This document shows positions 34,267-42,533 of a stretch of DNA of 64,000 bases, one piece after another. The stretch is from the NCBI GenBank assembly GCA_964574815.1, contig CAZNPL010000029.1, positions 21,883-85,882 of the forward strand. Reading direction: 5' to 3'. Numbering within the stretch: the stretch's first letter is position 1; each line of letters starts with the position of its first letter. Below the pieces are notes generated by a model. That model worked only from the letters and a program-made list of their open reading frames with translations. It did not search any database and had not been told where the DNA came from. The DNA is from CAZNPL01 sp964574815 (lineage in GTDB: Bacteria > Planctomycetota > Phycisphaerae > UBA1845). Made by a program: the position numbers and the translations under genes.

Positions 34267-35283
34267 TCACCAGATCATCGGGACAACGCCGACGCTGAAA
34301 CCGGCCGCCGCGCCGACTAGTAGAACCTTCGCCCCAGGCTTCAGCCGCCCTTCCTGATAGGCGCGGGAGAGTCCCAGTGGAACGCTCGCGGCGGCGGTGT
34401 TGCCGCAGTCACAGATGGAGATCACGCACCGCTCCATCGGCACGCCACACTGATCGGCGATCTGTTCGACGAGATCGAAAGTCACCTGATGGCAGCAAGC
34501 CACGTCAATCTCGTCCGGCTTCCATCCGATGCGATCGAGCACCTGCCGAACAATCACCGGAATATGCTTGACGGCCTGGTCCCGCAGCCCGGCACTCTGG
34601 CCGGTAAAGTACGAATGCTCCTCACTATTGCGATGCATGCTGCCGCCTGCGAGCACGGTCGCCAACCGCCATTGATCCCCATGCGACTGGAAGGCAGTCG
34701 GCAAGATCCCGCGCCCGTTGCCGTTGGCCTCTGCCCGAACGATGGCGGCCGCTCCCGCGTCGCCAAGCGTCAACCCTGACATGCTGGTCTTGAGTTGCCG
34801 AAGGGACGCGATCCGCCAGTCGATGAACAGCGAAAGCGTCTCTCCAACGGCGACGAGTGCCGTGCGCGCTTTGCCCGCGCGAATGAGCGATTCGGCAACG
34901 TCCAGGCCGTTCAAAAAGCTGTTGCAGGCGTTCTTGACATCAAAGACGCTGGCCCTGCCGGCACCGAGTTTTTCCTGAAGGATATTGGCTGTCGCTGGCT
35001 CGGAAATATCCTGCGTGCATGCGGCGAAGATCACCACATCCAAGTCCTTGACGTCCATTTGAGCGCGCGCCAAAGCCTGCTCCGATGCCTTCAGCGCCAA
35101 GTCCGACGCCTGTTCGTGGTCGGCGCGGTACCGGCGCTCGCGGACCCCCGAGAGCTTCTCGATGATCCCTCGTGGCATCTGGAACTGGGATGCCTCGTAA
35201 ACGCGATTCTCAACGTCGACCGAGCTCACCACCTCGTCGGGGAGATGATGACCGACGCCGGTCACCACAACCTTAACGGCCAA
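34267..35283 (-). CDS. 3-oxoacyl-ACP synthase III-like (KAS III/OleA-type) condensing enzyme
   Basis: A 338-residue thiolase-fold protein starting at TTG 35283, with AGGAG 8 bp upstream (another in-frame ATG at 35322 lacks it). The catalytic cysteine is Cys120 in VFDVKNACNSFLNGLD. The His (CCHQVTFDLVEQIA) and Asn (CGNTAAASVPLGL) complete a Cys-His-Asn triad. The gene sits next to an extended SDR on the same strand. It could be a FabH-like priming enzyme, a member of a secondary-metabolite pathway, or an OleA-like head-to-head condensing enzyme. Nothing here decides between them, and no ACP or further fatty-acid gene is nearby. Confidence 0.8.
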   Translation of the reverse strand: MAVKVVVTGVGHHLPDEVVSSVDVENRVYEASQFQMPRGIIEKLSGVRERRYRADHEQASDLALKASEQALARAQMDVKDLDVVIFAACTQDISEPATANILQEKLGAGRASVFDVKNACNSFLNGLDVAESLIRAGKARTALVAVGETLSLFIDWRIASLRQLKTSMSGLTLGDAGAAAIVRAEANGNGRGILPTAFQSHGDQWRLATVLAGGSMHRNSEEHSYFTGQSAGLRDQAVKHIPVIVRQVLDRIGWKPDEIDVACCHQVTFDLVEQIADQCGVPMERCVISICDCGNTAAASVPLGLSRAYQEGRLKPGAKVLLVGAAAGFSVGVVPMIW

Positions 35284-35704
35284 CGCAACAACTCCTAAAC
35301 CGAATAATCGTACCCTGCCCATCCACCGCGCCCAGGACAGCGGTGCGCATGATCAGCAGGAAATTATGGGCGTGTGATGGCCGTTGTCAACGACTTTGTG
35401 CGGCTGGACTGAAAGGTGGCTGGGTGCCAAAGCCCGCTGACGGGGGTCCGATGGGGGTCTCAGCGTTGCGTTGCCCGGCCACGGCGTGGGGCCGGTGGGC
35501 ATCCCTGGCCGTTTGGCCACCCGTCTTAAGCTTCTATTTTACCAACCGGCAAGTTGGCTTTTCTTGCACGATCGCCGTCTGCGATGACAATAATGCGATG
35601 TTCGCAACGGTTCGGGGCGCGTAAGGTTGCCCGACTTGTAATTGGCTTGCGCTTCGGGCGCGGGAGGATGGCCCGGCGAGTCGCACGGAACGGCGCATTC
35701 ATCG
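35284..35704. other. Divergent intergenic region (KAS III / efflux genes); candidate promoter and operator
   Basis: 421 bp between two divergent units. On the plus strand TTGCAC (35564-35569) is followed 19 bp later by AATAAT (35589-35594), a weak promoter for the efflux operon. A 5-6-5 dyad CCAAC-CGGCAA-GTTGG (35542-35557) sits just upstream, compatible with a TetR-type operator, although no regulator gene is present. The remainder is GC-rich and unremarkable. Confidence 0.35.
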
Positions 35705-36868
35705 ATGGCTCGTGGACGCGATATCCTGGTTACGCTGCTGGTGATCCTTGTTACCGCGGCGCTGGGCACGGTCGGGGTGGCCGCGTACCGCTGGGCGGAA
35801 GCGCGTCACCAGGACGAACTCGCCAAGGCGCCCCCGCGATCCGGCGTTGCGGTGGGAACCGCCGTGGTCGAACTCCGCCCCGTCGTGATGCGTGTGGAAG
35901 CGAGGGGTTTTCTCGAGCCGTTCGAGCAGATCCTTGTGGCCACGGAAATCCCCGGACGCATCGAGCGCCGAACGGTCGAGATAGCCGACCGGGTCGCGCG
36001 CGATGAACCGCTGTTTCAGATCGACCGCTCACTTCACAGTGTCGCGGTCGACAAGGCACTCGCCGAGACCCGCCGGGCGGCCAGCGACCTGCGCCAGGCG
36101 GAGGTGAACGCCAAGCGAATCGAACGCTTGAAAGAGACCGATTCGGCGAACCCGCTCGAAGTGCTCGACGTCGAGACCGCACTCACCAAAGCGAAAGCCT
36201 ACGTCAAAGCGGCCGAAGCCGCACTGGCCGAAGCGCGGATTCTGTTGGAGAAGACGACCATCGTTTCCCCGGTGAACGGAGTAGTCGCTGCCGTGCACGC
36301 GCATCAAGGCGAGTACGCACAAGTCGGTCAGCCGCTTGCCGAAGTAATCGTCGTCGATCAACTCAAGCTGAAGGTGCAGCTCAGCGATCGGGAAGCGGTC
36401 GCTTCCTCCCCGGGAGATCCCGTGACGCTCCAGACAACTGCATTGCCAGGAGAAACGTTTGCGGGACGCATACTTCGAATATACCCGCGGGCCGCCTTTG
36501 ACAGCAGAAAGTTCGAGGCGGAAATCGAGGTTCCCAATCCGGACGGGCAATTACGCCCCGGTTTCTACGCCGAAGCGACCATGACGCCTCAAAACGAGTC
36601 CCAGGCCAATACGCCGCAAGTTCACGAGATTCTGACCATTCCTAGACTGGCCGTCATGGAACGGCACCGGCAACAGTACTGCTACGTCGTTCGTCGCCGC
36701 CCCGGGGAAGACGTCCTTCGGGCCATCTGGACGCCGATCGAGTCTCGTTCACTGCTGACGGATCCGAAGCTCGTCGAGGTTGTCGCGGGCCTGAAAGCCG
36801 GCGATCGCGTGATCACAACCGGCCTCCAGCACGTCGACCACGAATCCATCGTCCGCGTCGGCGAATAA
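35705..36868 (+). CDS. RND efflux membrane-fusion protein (HlyD/AcrA family)
   Basis: A 387-residue periplasmic adaptor. A membrane anchor (ILVTLLVILVTAALGTVGVAAY) is followed by the first beta-barrel/lipoyl half (RVEARGFLEPFEQILVATEIPGRIERR), a helical hairpin (about 130-190), and the second lipoyl half (TTIVSPVNGVVAAVHAHQGEYAQVGQPLAEVI). The beta-barrel PGFYAEATM and membrane-proximal VVAGLKAGDRVITTGL close the protein. It is 7 bp ahead of the RND pump, in one operon. The pair exports small toxic compounds or lipids; an outer-membrane TolC-like partner is not in the window. The ribosome site is weak, so the start is tentative. Confidence 0.9.
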   Translation: MARGRDILVTLLVILVTAALGTVGVAAYRWAEARHQDELAKAPPRSGVAVGTAVVELRPVVMRVEARGFLEPFEQILVATEIPGRIERRTVEIADRVARDEPLFQIDRSLHSVAVDKALAETRRAASDLRQAEVNAKRIERLKETDSANPLEVLDVETALTKAKAYVKAAEAALAEARILLEKTTIVSPVNGVVAAVHAHQGEYAQVGQPLAEVIVVDQLKLKVQLSDREAVASSPGDPVTLQTTALPGETFAGRILRIYPRAAFDSRKFEAEIEVPNPDGQLRPGFYAEATMTPQNESQANTPQVHEILTIPRLAVMERHRQQYCYVVRRRPGEDVLRAIWTPIESRSLLTDPKLVEVVAGLKAGDRVITTGLQHVDHESIVRVGE

Positions 36869-36875
36869 ACGCCTC

Positions 36876-39800
36876 ATGAACGAACACGACTCCACATCCC
36901 GGAGCACCGGCCTCGGACGCACCACGCTGGCCCGTTTCGCCCTCGATCAGTCCGTGTTGATGAACCTCATGTTCATCGTGCTCATCTTCGCCGGCGTGCT
37001 GGTCATCGACATCATGCCGGTGGACGTGTACCCGGACGTCGATCTGGATGAGGCCACGATCGATACGTTCTGGCCAGGTGCGTCGGCCGAGGACGTCGAG
37101 CGCCTCATCACCGATCGGATCGAGGATGAGATTGAAGACATACGCGGAATCAGCCGTATTAACTCCGACTCGAAGGCGGACGCCTCCCACATTCGGATCA
37201 AGTTCCGCGAAGACCTCTCGGATACCGAGTTGGACGCGGCGTTTCGTCAGCTTCGCGCCGCCGTCGACCGCGTGGTCGATCTTCCGCCAGAGGCCGAGAA
37301 GCCGCTGGTCACACGCATCTCGCTCGGCGAGATCTTCCCGCTACTCTGGGTGGTTGTCGAGAACTTCGGCGGCGTGGATGAAGGCGTGCTGCACGACATC
37401 ATCCTGGCGCTCAAGCCGATGCTGCGCGACATCCCCGGCGTTGCCAAGGTCGACGATAAGCTTATACGGGAGCGAGAGTTACACATCCAGGTGGATCGCG
37501 ACGCGATCCGTAAATTGGGCATGACCCTTGATGACGTCGCCGCCGTTCTCCAGCAGTACAACCGGACCGTACCGTCAGGAACGCTGCCGGAGCCGCGCGG
37601 AGAATACAGCGTTCGCGCTACCGGGGAGGTCGGTGAACCCGTCGAGTTCGGAGACATCGCCGTTCGCAAGGATCCGCAAGGGGGACACGTCTATCTCCGT
37701 GACATTGCCACCATAAAAGAGGCCTTCGAGCGAAAACGTTTCTTCGCGCGACTGAATGGACACGAGTGCAAAGCGCTGGGGATCGCCAAGACGCTTGAGG
37801 CGGATTCAAGGCACGTCGCCAGGCAGGTGCGCGAGACGATTGACGCATTTCAAGAGCGCCTGTCGCCCGGCATCCGGTCGGCCGTCCGCGTGACGACGTG
37901 CCTCGATTCCAGCGACATCATCCGCAGCCGTATACGCATTCTATTGAAGAACCTGCTCACGGGTGTGGGACTCGTGTTTTTGACCCTGTGGGTAGTGATA
38001 GGGCTCAGAAACTCCCTCCTGGCGCTGATCGGCATCCCCTTTTCATTCCTCTGTGCACTCATTCTCATGCATCTGCTGGGGGTTACGATAAACGCCGTCT
38101 CGTTGTTCGCCCTGGTGCTGTGTTCGGGCATGATCGTCGACGATGCAATCGTTGTCCTTGAGAACATCTATCGCCACATGGAGATGGGCAGACTCGCAGA
38201 AGCCGAAGGCCGCAGCCGCCCGCCTCTTCGTGAGGCGATCATAAACGGTGCGGACGAAGTGATGTGGCCGGTGATCTCGTCATCGGCCACGACAATCGTC
38301 GCATTCCTGCCCATGCTGATCATGGGCGGTACGACCGGCAAATTCTTCTCAATCATTCCCAAGACCGTGACCGTTGTTCTGCTGGCCTCCCTCGTCGAAT
38401 GCCTACTGATGGTCCCGGTTCACTACCATGCGTTCGGACCACGCGGACGTTGGCGGCGCCAGGACGACCGGGCGCCCCGCGCCGGCTGGATGCGAGCCGG
38501 CCTGCTCGAAATGTTCATCTCGTGGTACGACCGAGTCCTGGCGGGGGTGCTTCGCTATCGATACCTCGCTCCGTTGCCGCTGCTGGGACTGGGCTTTCTG
38601 ACCTGGTGCGTCGCACCACTGCTTGCCGTGAACCTCTTCCCCTCGGATTTTCAACTGGTTGCCGTGGACATCAAATCCTGGGATGAGGCCTCCCTGGATC
38701 AGACCGGAGCGGCCGCTCGCCCGCTCGAGGAGATCGTCCTTTCGCTCGGACCGCGATACGTCAAGTCCGCGCTCGGCGCGTTCGGGATGATCGCTACGGA
38801 TGACAACGAGGCCCTATCACGGAACAACATCGCCCAGCTTCAGGTCCAGTTGGCCGACACCGAAGAGGTCACCGCCGATCCCGACGTGGTGGCGAATCAG
38901 ATCCGAGACGCCATCCAGGCATACGTCGATGCAAACCCCGACAGCGGGGTGCAGTCCTTCCGAGTGTGGACACCTCAGGACGGCCCCCCCATCGGAAAGC
39001 CTGTGGCCATCCGGATCGAAACGAATGATCTCAGCGCAGCCAAGCGGCTGTCGGAGAAATACAAGTATCGACTCGCGCAGCTCGACGGCGTGTTCGGCGT
39101 CACGGACGATCTGGATTTCGGCCCGAAGCAGATCAACCTTCGCCTCAACGAGGACATCGCCTCGGCACATCAGTTGACGCAGCCGCACCTGTCACGGGCG
39201 CTGCGGACGGCGAATGACGGCCTCGTCGTCTCGACGTTCAAAGATACGCGGACCGGCGAGGATCTCGACGTTCGCCTCCTGTTTGATGAAGCTTACCGCC
39301 GCGAGTTAGAGGACCTGCTGGACATCCGCATCAGGACCCCCGGCGGCTATATAGTGCGTCTGGCCGACGTCTCCGAACTGGATATGTCCCAAGGATACGC
39401 CAGCATACCCCACCACAACGGCAAGCGCGTCGTCACGGTGACCGCAGAGGTGGACACGGACCGGACCACCGCTCATGCCGTCAATACGCTCATCCGCGAA
39501 GAATTCCAGCCGATTCTCGCGTCCGTGCCCAACGTACGAGTCACCTACGGCGGACAGTACGAGGAGACTGTCGCCTCGTTCGACAGTTTGTTTCGAGCGT
39601 ACGCAATCGCGATGGTAATCGTCTATATGCTGCTGGCCACGCAGTTCCGCAGCTACGCCCAGCCGTTCGTCGTCATGCTGACGGTGCCGTTCGCCTGCGT
39701 GGGCGTCGTCGCCGGCCTGCTGTTCAGTGATTATCCCTTCACGATTATGACGTTCATTGCCATAGTTGGCCTGACCGGCGTGATCGTGAACGACTCCATC

Positions 39801-40142
39801 GTGATGCTGGACTTTGTGAACAAAAGACTGATTGCCGGCATGTCCACCGCCGAGGCCATCCGTGAGGCCTGCCGTCTTCGCTTTCGTCCCGTCATTCTGA
39901 CCACGCTGACCACTGTCCTGGGGTTACTGCCGCTCGCTTTGGGGTGGGGTGGCACGAGCAAGATCTGGTCTCCATTCGCCTCCAGTTTCGCATGGGGCTT
40001 GGCCTTCTCGACCGTTCTGACGCTGATCATCGAGCCGGCCTTCTACCACATTGTGCAGGATGTGGTCAGCCTCCTGCGAAAGCGGAGGGAAGCTCCCGCA
40101 CGCCAACCCGAACCAGCCGAGGCCGCTGCTCCCCCCATATGA
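36876..40142 (+). CDS. RND efflux transporter (AcrB/MMPL-type inner-membrane pump)
   Basis: A 1088-residue RND pump. It has a first helix (LMNLMFIVLIFAGVLVIDIM), a large periplasmic loop, and the proton-relay pair Asp-Asp in TM4 (CSGMIVDDAIVVLENIYRH). The second half repeats the pattern, with a second large loop and TM block (FVVMLTVPFACVGVVAGLL, FIAIVGLTGVIVNDSIVML). The short name is AcrB/MdtB-like. Its 3' end overlaps the convergent membrane protein by 77 bp. It runs in an operon with the adaptor 7 bp upstream and has no adjacent regulator. Confidence 0.93.
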   Translation: MNEHDSTSRSTGLGRTTLARFALDQSVLMNLMFIVLIFAGVLVIDIMPVDVYPDVDLDEATIDTFWPGASAEDVERLITDRIEDEIEDIRGISRINSDSKADASHIRIKFREDLSDTELDAAFRQLRAAVDRVVDLPPEAEKPLVTRISLGEIFPLLWVVVENFGGVDEGVLHDIILALKPMLRDIPGVAKVDDKLIRERELHIQVDRDAIRKLGMTLDDVAAVLQQYNRTVPSGTLPEPRGEYSVRATGEVGEPVEFGDIAVRKDPQGGHVYLRDIATIKEAFERKRFFARLNGHECKALGIAKTLEADSRHVARQVRETIDAFQERLSPGIRSAVRVTTCLDSSDIIRSRIRILLKNLLTGVGLVFLTLWVVIGLRNSLLALIGIPFSFLCALILMHLLGVTINAVSLFALVLCSGMIVDDAIVVLENIYRHMEMGRLAEAEGRSRPPLREAIINGADEVMWPVISSSATTIVAFLPMLIMGGTTGKFFSIIPKTVTVVLLASLVECLLMVPVHYHAFGPRGRWRRQDDRAPRAGWMRAGLLEMFISWYDRVLAGVLRYRYLAPLPLLGLGFLTWCVAPLLAVNLFPSDFQLVAVDIKSWDEASLDQTGAAARPLEEIVLSLGPRYVKSALGAFGMIATDDNEALSRNNIAQLQVQLADTEEVTADPDVVANQIRDAIQAYVDANPDSGVQSFRVWTPQDGPPIGKPVAIRIETNDLSAAKRLSEKYKYRLAQLDGVFGVTDDLDFGPKQINLRLNEDIASAHQLTQPHLSRALRTANDGLVVSTFKDTRTGEDLDVRLLFDEAYRRELEDLLDIRIRTPGGYIVRLADVSELDMSQGYASIPHHNGKRVVTVTAEVDTDRTTAHAVNTLIREEFQPILASVPNVRVTYGGQYEETVASFDSLFRAYAIAMVIVYMLLATQFRSYAQPFVVMLTVPFACVGVVAGLLFSDYPFTIMTFIAIVGLTGVIVNDSIVMLDFVNKRLIAGMSTAEAIREACRLRFRPVILTTLTTVLGLLPLALGWGGTSKIWSPFASSFAWGLAFSTVLTLIIEPAFYHIVQDVVSLLRKRREAPARQPEPAEAAAPPI

Positions 40143-41853
40143 CGTCGTAAATCGTCCGCAGGTGTTCGTTGTCCCAGGTGAACAACAGGATGCGTTCATC
40201 TTCCAGCGGGGCGGGCAGCTTGAACTCCAGAACCGTCACATCCTTCCGCAGATCGGGCACCACGAGCAGCTCCAGATCAAGCCGCCGGGCCGACTGGGCC
40301 AGAAGCGACGGTCTCGAAAACATCAAAAAACGCTCGAGGAAGCTCCGAAAAAACAGTCCGCCCTCGCGAACGATCCGGATCGACGCCGGGCCGGTGCGGT
40401 ACATAACGTCTTGTGCCTGATGCAGAAAATTCGGAGCCAGCGTCAGTGCACCAGCCGTGATGTCCTCCCGCCCATATTTCAGGCGCACGCCCTGAGTAAA
40501 GCCCACCGCATTCAAGGGACATTGGCCGACCACGAAAATGTAGGCATCCTTCGGGGGATTCGGCTCGGCAGCCATGAGGTCTTCGTAAACACCCTCACCC
40601 ACGTTTCCGATGCGCCACGCGAGCATGTGCTCGGGAATCAGAATCGCCAGGGCGATAAGCGCGATCGCCCAGCCCGCCCGACGCAACCGGCGAAGACGCA
40701 TGACGTCGCCGGCGAACTGTTCCGTCAGGCCGGCCGCGACACTCGCGCCCATCAGCGCCACTCCGGCCAACGGCAGGTAGGCGTTGCGCTCACCCGGCAT
40801 GGCCATGAGCGCCGGAGCCGTGAACAGGACGGTGACCAGCAGGCCCAGGCAGAATGGCGGCTTACCGCGGGACACGCGCCAACTGCCGATCACGACCGCC
40901 AGGGCGGCGAGCGTGATCACCACGAGTAGCCCGGGGTAGCGCGACCAGAAGGCATCAATGTAGATCGCGTCGATCTGAATCAGAAAGACCAGATCAAGCA
41001 CGTACTGCGAGAAGTTCCACAGGATAATACCAAGGGCTGACGGCGAGGACAGATCCACGCCGTACGGAGGCGGCAGCGTGCCCAATCCGCCGAAAAGTCG
41101 GAGACGTACCACCAGATACGCCAGGGCGACAAAACCGAAGGCGGTGAATGCGGCAAGGAGTTGCCCCGTAGGACGCTTATGCGTTCCTCTGCGCCGGTGA
41201 AGCCACTCGTAAGCCACCAGAACCACCGGCAGAATCAAAGCCGTCTCCTTGCTGTTCAGCCCCAGTGCAAAAAGTGCGATAGAGGCGGCGAACCATGCCC
41301 CGCCGTGTCGTTGCCAGTTCAAATAGGCCAGCAGCGAACCCAGCACGCAGGTGCAGACCAGTAGGTCGAACCGGCCGGACACCCACAGCATCGCCTCCAT
41401 GTGTGCCGGGTGGATTGCGAATATGCCGGCGGCCACCAGCGCCCAGCGACCGCTTTCAAAAAAACGCCCCGCCAACCGCCAGACAAGCCACGTGCACAAC
41501 AGATGTAGAAGAAGATTCGTTAGGTGGAAGCCGAACGGGTTCAGTCCCCATAGTCGGTACTCCGCCGCGAATGTCAGAATGGCGAAAGGGCGATAGAATG
41601 GAAGCAGGCCTTCGGGAGTCCACCAGACCCCGCTGGCTGTCTCGTCCATCGTGGCCGTTGAGAACAGCCCGGGAACAGCCCGCCACGACAAATCGTCTAC
41701 CGAGTCGAGATACACGTAGTCATCGATGAAAAACGGGTTGAAGAGGCTTGGCGAGTGGATCAAGGCAACGAACAACAGCAGCCAGGTAACTGGGGTGAAC
41801 GGTATGGTCGCCCCGTGGACGGCTTCGGTTTTCATTGCTGTAAAGCGAGCCAT
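40066..41853 (-). CDS. PMT-like integral membrane protein (GT39/ArnT-type glycosyltransferase fold)
   Basis: A 595-residue polytopic protein with roughly ten hydrophobic helices. The first lumenal loop has PSLFNPFFIDDYVYLDSVDD, where the D-D-Y arrangement resembles the catalytic region of GT-C enzymes (PMT/ArnT). GFHLTNLLLHLLCTWLVWRL, IHPAHMEAMLWVSGRFD and LNSKETALILPVVLVAYEWL are typical of PMT-like/DUF1736-family proteins. It ends with a soluble beta-rich domain. The start at ATG 41853 removes an N-terminus that is unlike the family. It converges with the RND pump and overlaps its last 77 bp. A lipid-linked sugar is a likely donor. Confidence 0.78.
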   Translation of the reverse strand: MARFTAMKTEAVHGATIPFTPVTWLLLFVALIHSPSLFNPFFIDDYVYLDSVDDLSWRAVPGLFSTATMDETASGVWWTPEGLLPFYRPFAILTFAAEYRLWGLNPFGFHLTNLLLHLLCTWLVWRLAGRFFESGRWALVAAGIFAIHPAHMEAMLWVSGRFDLLVCTCVLGSLLAYLNWQRHGGAWFAASIALFALGLNSKETALILPVVLVAYEWLHRRRGTHKRPTGQLLAAFTAFGFVALAYLVVRLRLFGGLGTLPPPYGVDLSSPSALGIILWNFSQYVLDLVFLIQIDAIYIDAFWSRYPGLLVVITLAALAVVIGSWRVSRGKPPFCLGLLVTVLFTAPALMAMPGERNAYLPLAGVALMGASVAAGLTEQFAGDVMRLRRLRRAGWAIALIALAILIPEHMLAWRIGNVGEGVYEDLMAAEPNPPKDAYIFVVGQCPLNAVGFTQGVRLKYGREDITAGALTLAPNFLHQAQDVMYRTGPASIRIVREGGLFFRSFLERFLMFSRPSLLAQSARRLDLELLVVPDLRKDVTVLEFKLPAPLEDERILLFTWDNEHLRTIYDVIWGEQRPRLVRVGVRELPSAFAGG

Positions 41854-42533
41854 GATCGAAAAGGCGTCCGTTTGGTTCTCGCTCAGTACTTCGGGGCGCG
41901 TCAGGGAGAGACCACCAAGGCGGAGAATTATCCCGCCCGAAGGTTTTTGAGACAAGCCCGGCAAGCGCCCGCTGCGCGGCTCCGTTCAGGACCGATAAGT
42001 CGCTGTCGTGGCTGTAGTTGGGGGGCTACGGTCGGGACGCCGCCCGCGGCGCACGTCCATCAGCGGAGTCTGCGCGCGGGAATTTTCCGCCGCGGCTTTA
42101 CTCCATAGCGAACTGAAACGAATAGAACATCGTTGACTTTCGCGGCGGCGCCGCGTATCTGTGGAAGTGGAGTTCTTGGGGGGGACGTGCTCGCCGGAAG
42201 CGTGCAAACATTCGAGTTATGGGCCCGAGAGACGAAGAGCATTTGATCTCGTGGCCGCATGCCGCGTGATCCGGGGGGCGTGAAGGAGCTTTCGGGGTCA
42301 TCCTCTTTTGAATGACCCTCAATCCTCACGTCCGCAAAATCAAAGAACGCGGCCACCGAAGACCCGACCGCCCGGACCGGCGGCTTTGGGTTTTTCGCCT
42401 CGGGGAATTGCGTACCCCGCAGCGACTTGGAACGGCCATCGGCTGCTGATATAATGACGAATGTCGTCCCCGATGGACGAGCGGGTGCGGGCGGATTTCA
42501 TCCCGGCTCTCGGACTCGCGAGGAGGAGCGAAA
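41854..42533. other. Gene-free divergent region with two candidate promoters
   Basis: 680 bp. The best promoter for the large secreted protein is TTGGAA-N17-TATAAT (42427-42455), 78 bp before its ATG. A second possible one is TTGACT-N17-TATCTG (42133-42161). Several GC-rich self-complementary stretches lie between 41960 and 42110. Open frames here (42060-42356 minus, a 45-codon one at 42312 plus) look random. Confidence 0.5.
42427..42455 (+). promoter_or_regulatory. Sigma-70-type promoter for the Cys-rich extracellular protein
   Basis: TTGGAA (42427-42432), a 17-bp spacer and a perfect TATAAT (42450-42455), giving a ~72-nt leader before AGGAGG and ATG 42534. It is one of the clearest promoters in the window. 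Confidence 0.6.

Noticed and set aside
42060..42356. 98-residue minus-strand frame in the 41.9-42.5 kb gap
   Set aside because: Arg/Pro-rich random-looking translation with no ribosome site; the region is better explained as promoters and GC-rich spacer.
42312..42449. 45-codon plus-strand frame in the same gap
   Set aside because: Basic, Arg-rich and without a ribosome site; it ends where the TATAAT promoter begins.
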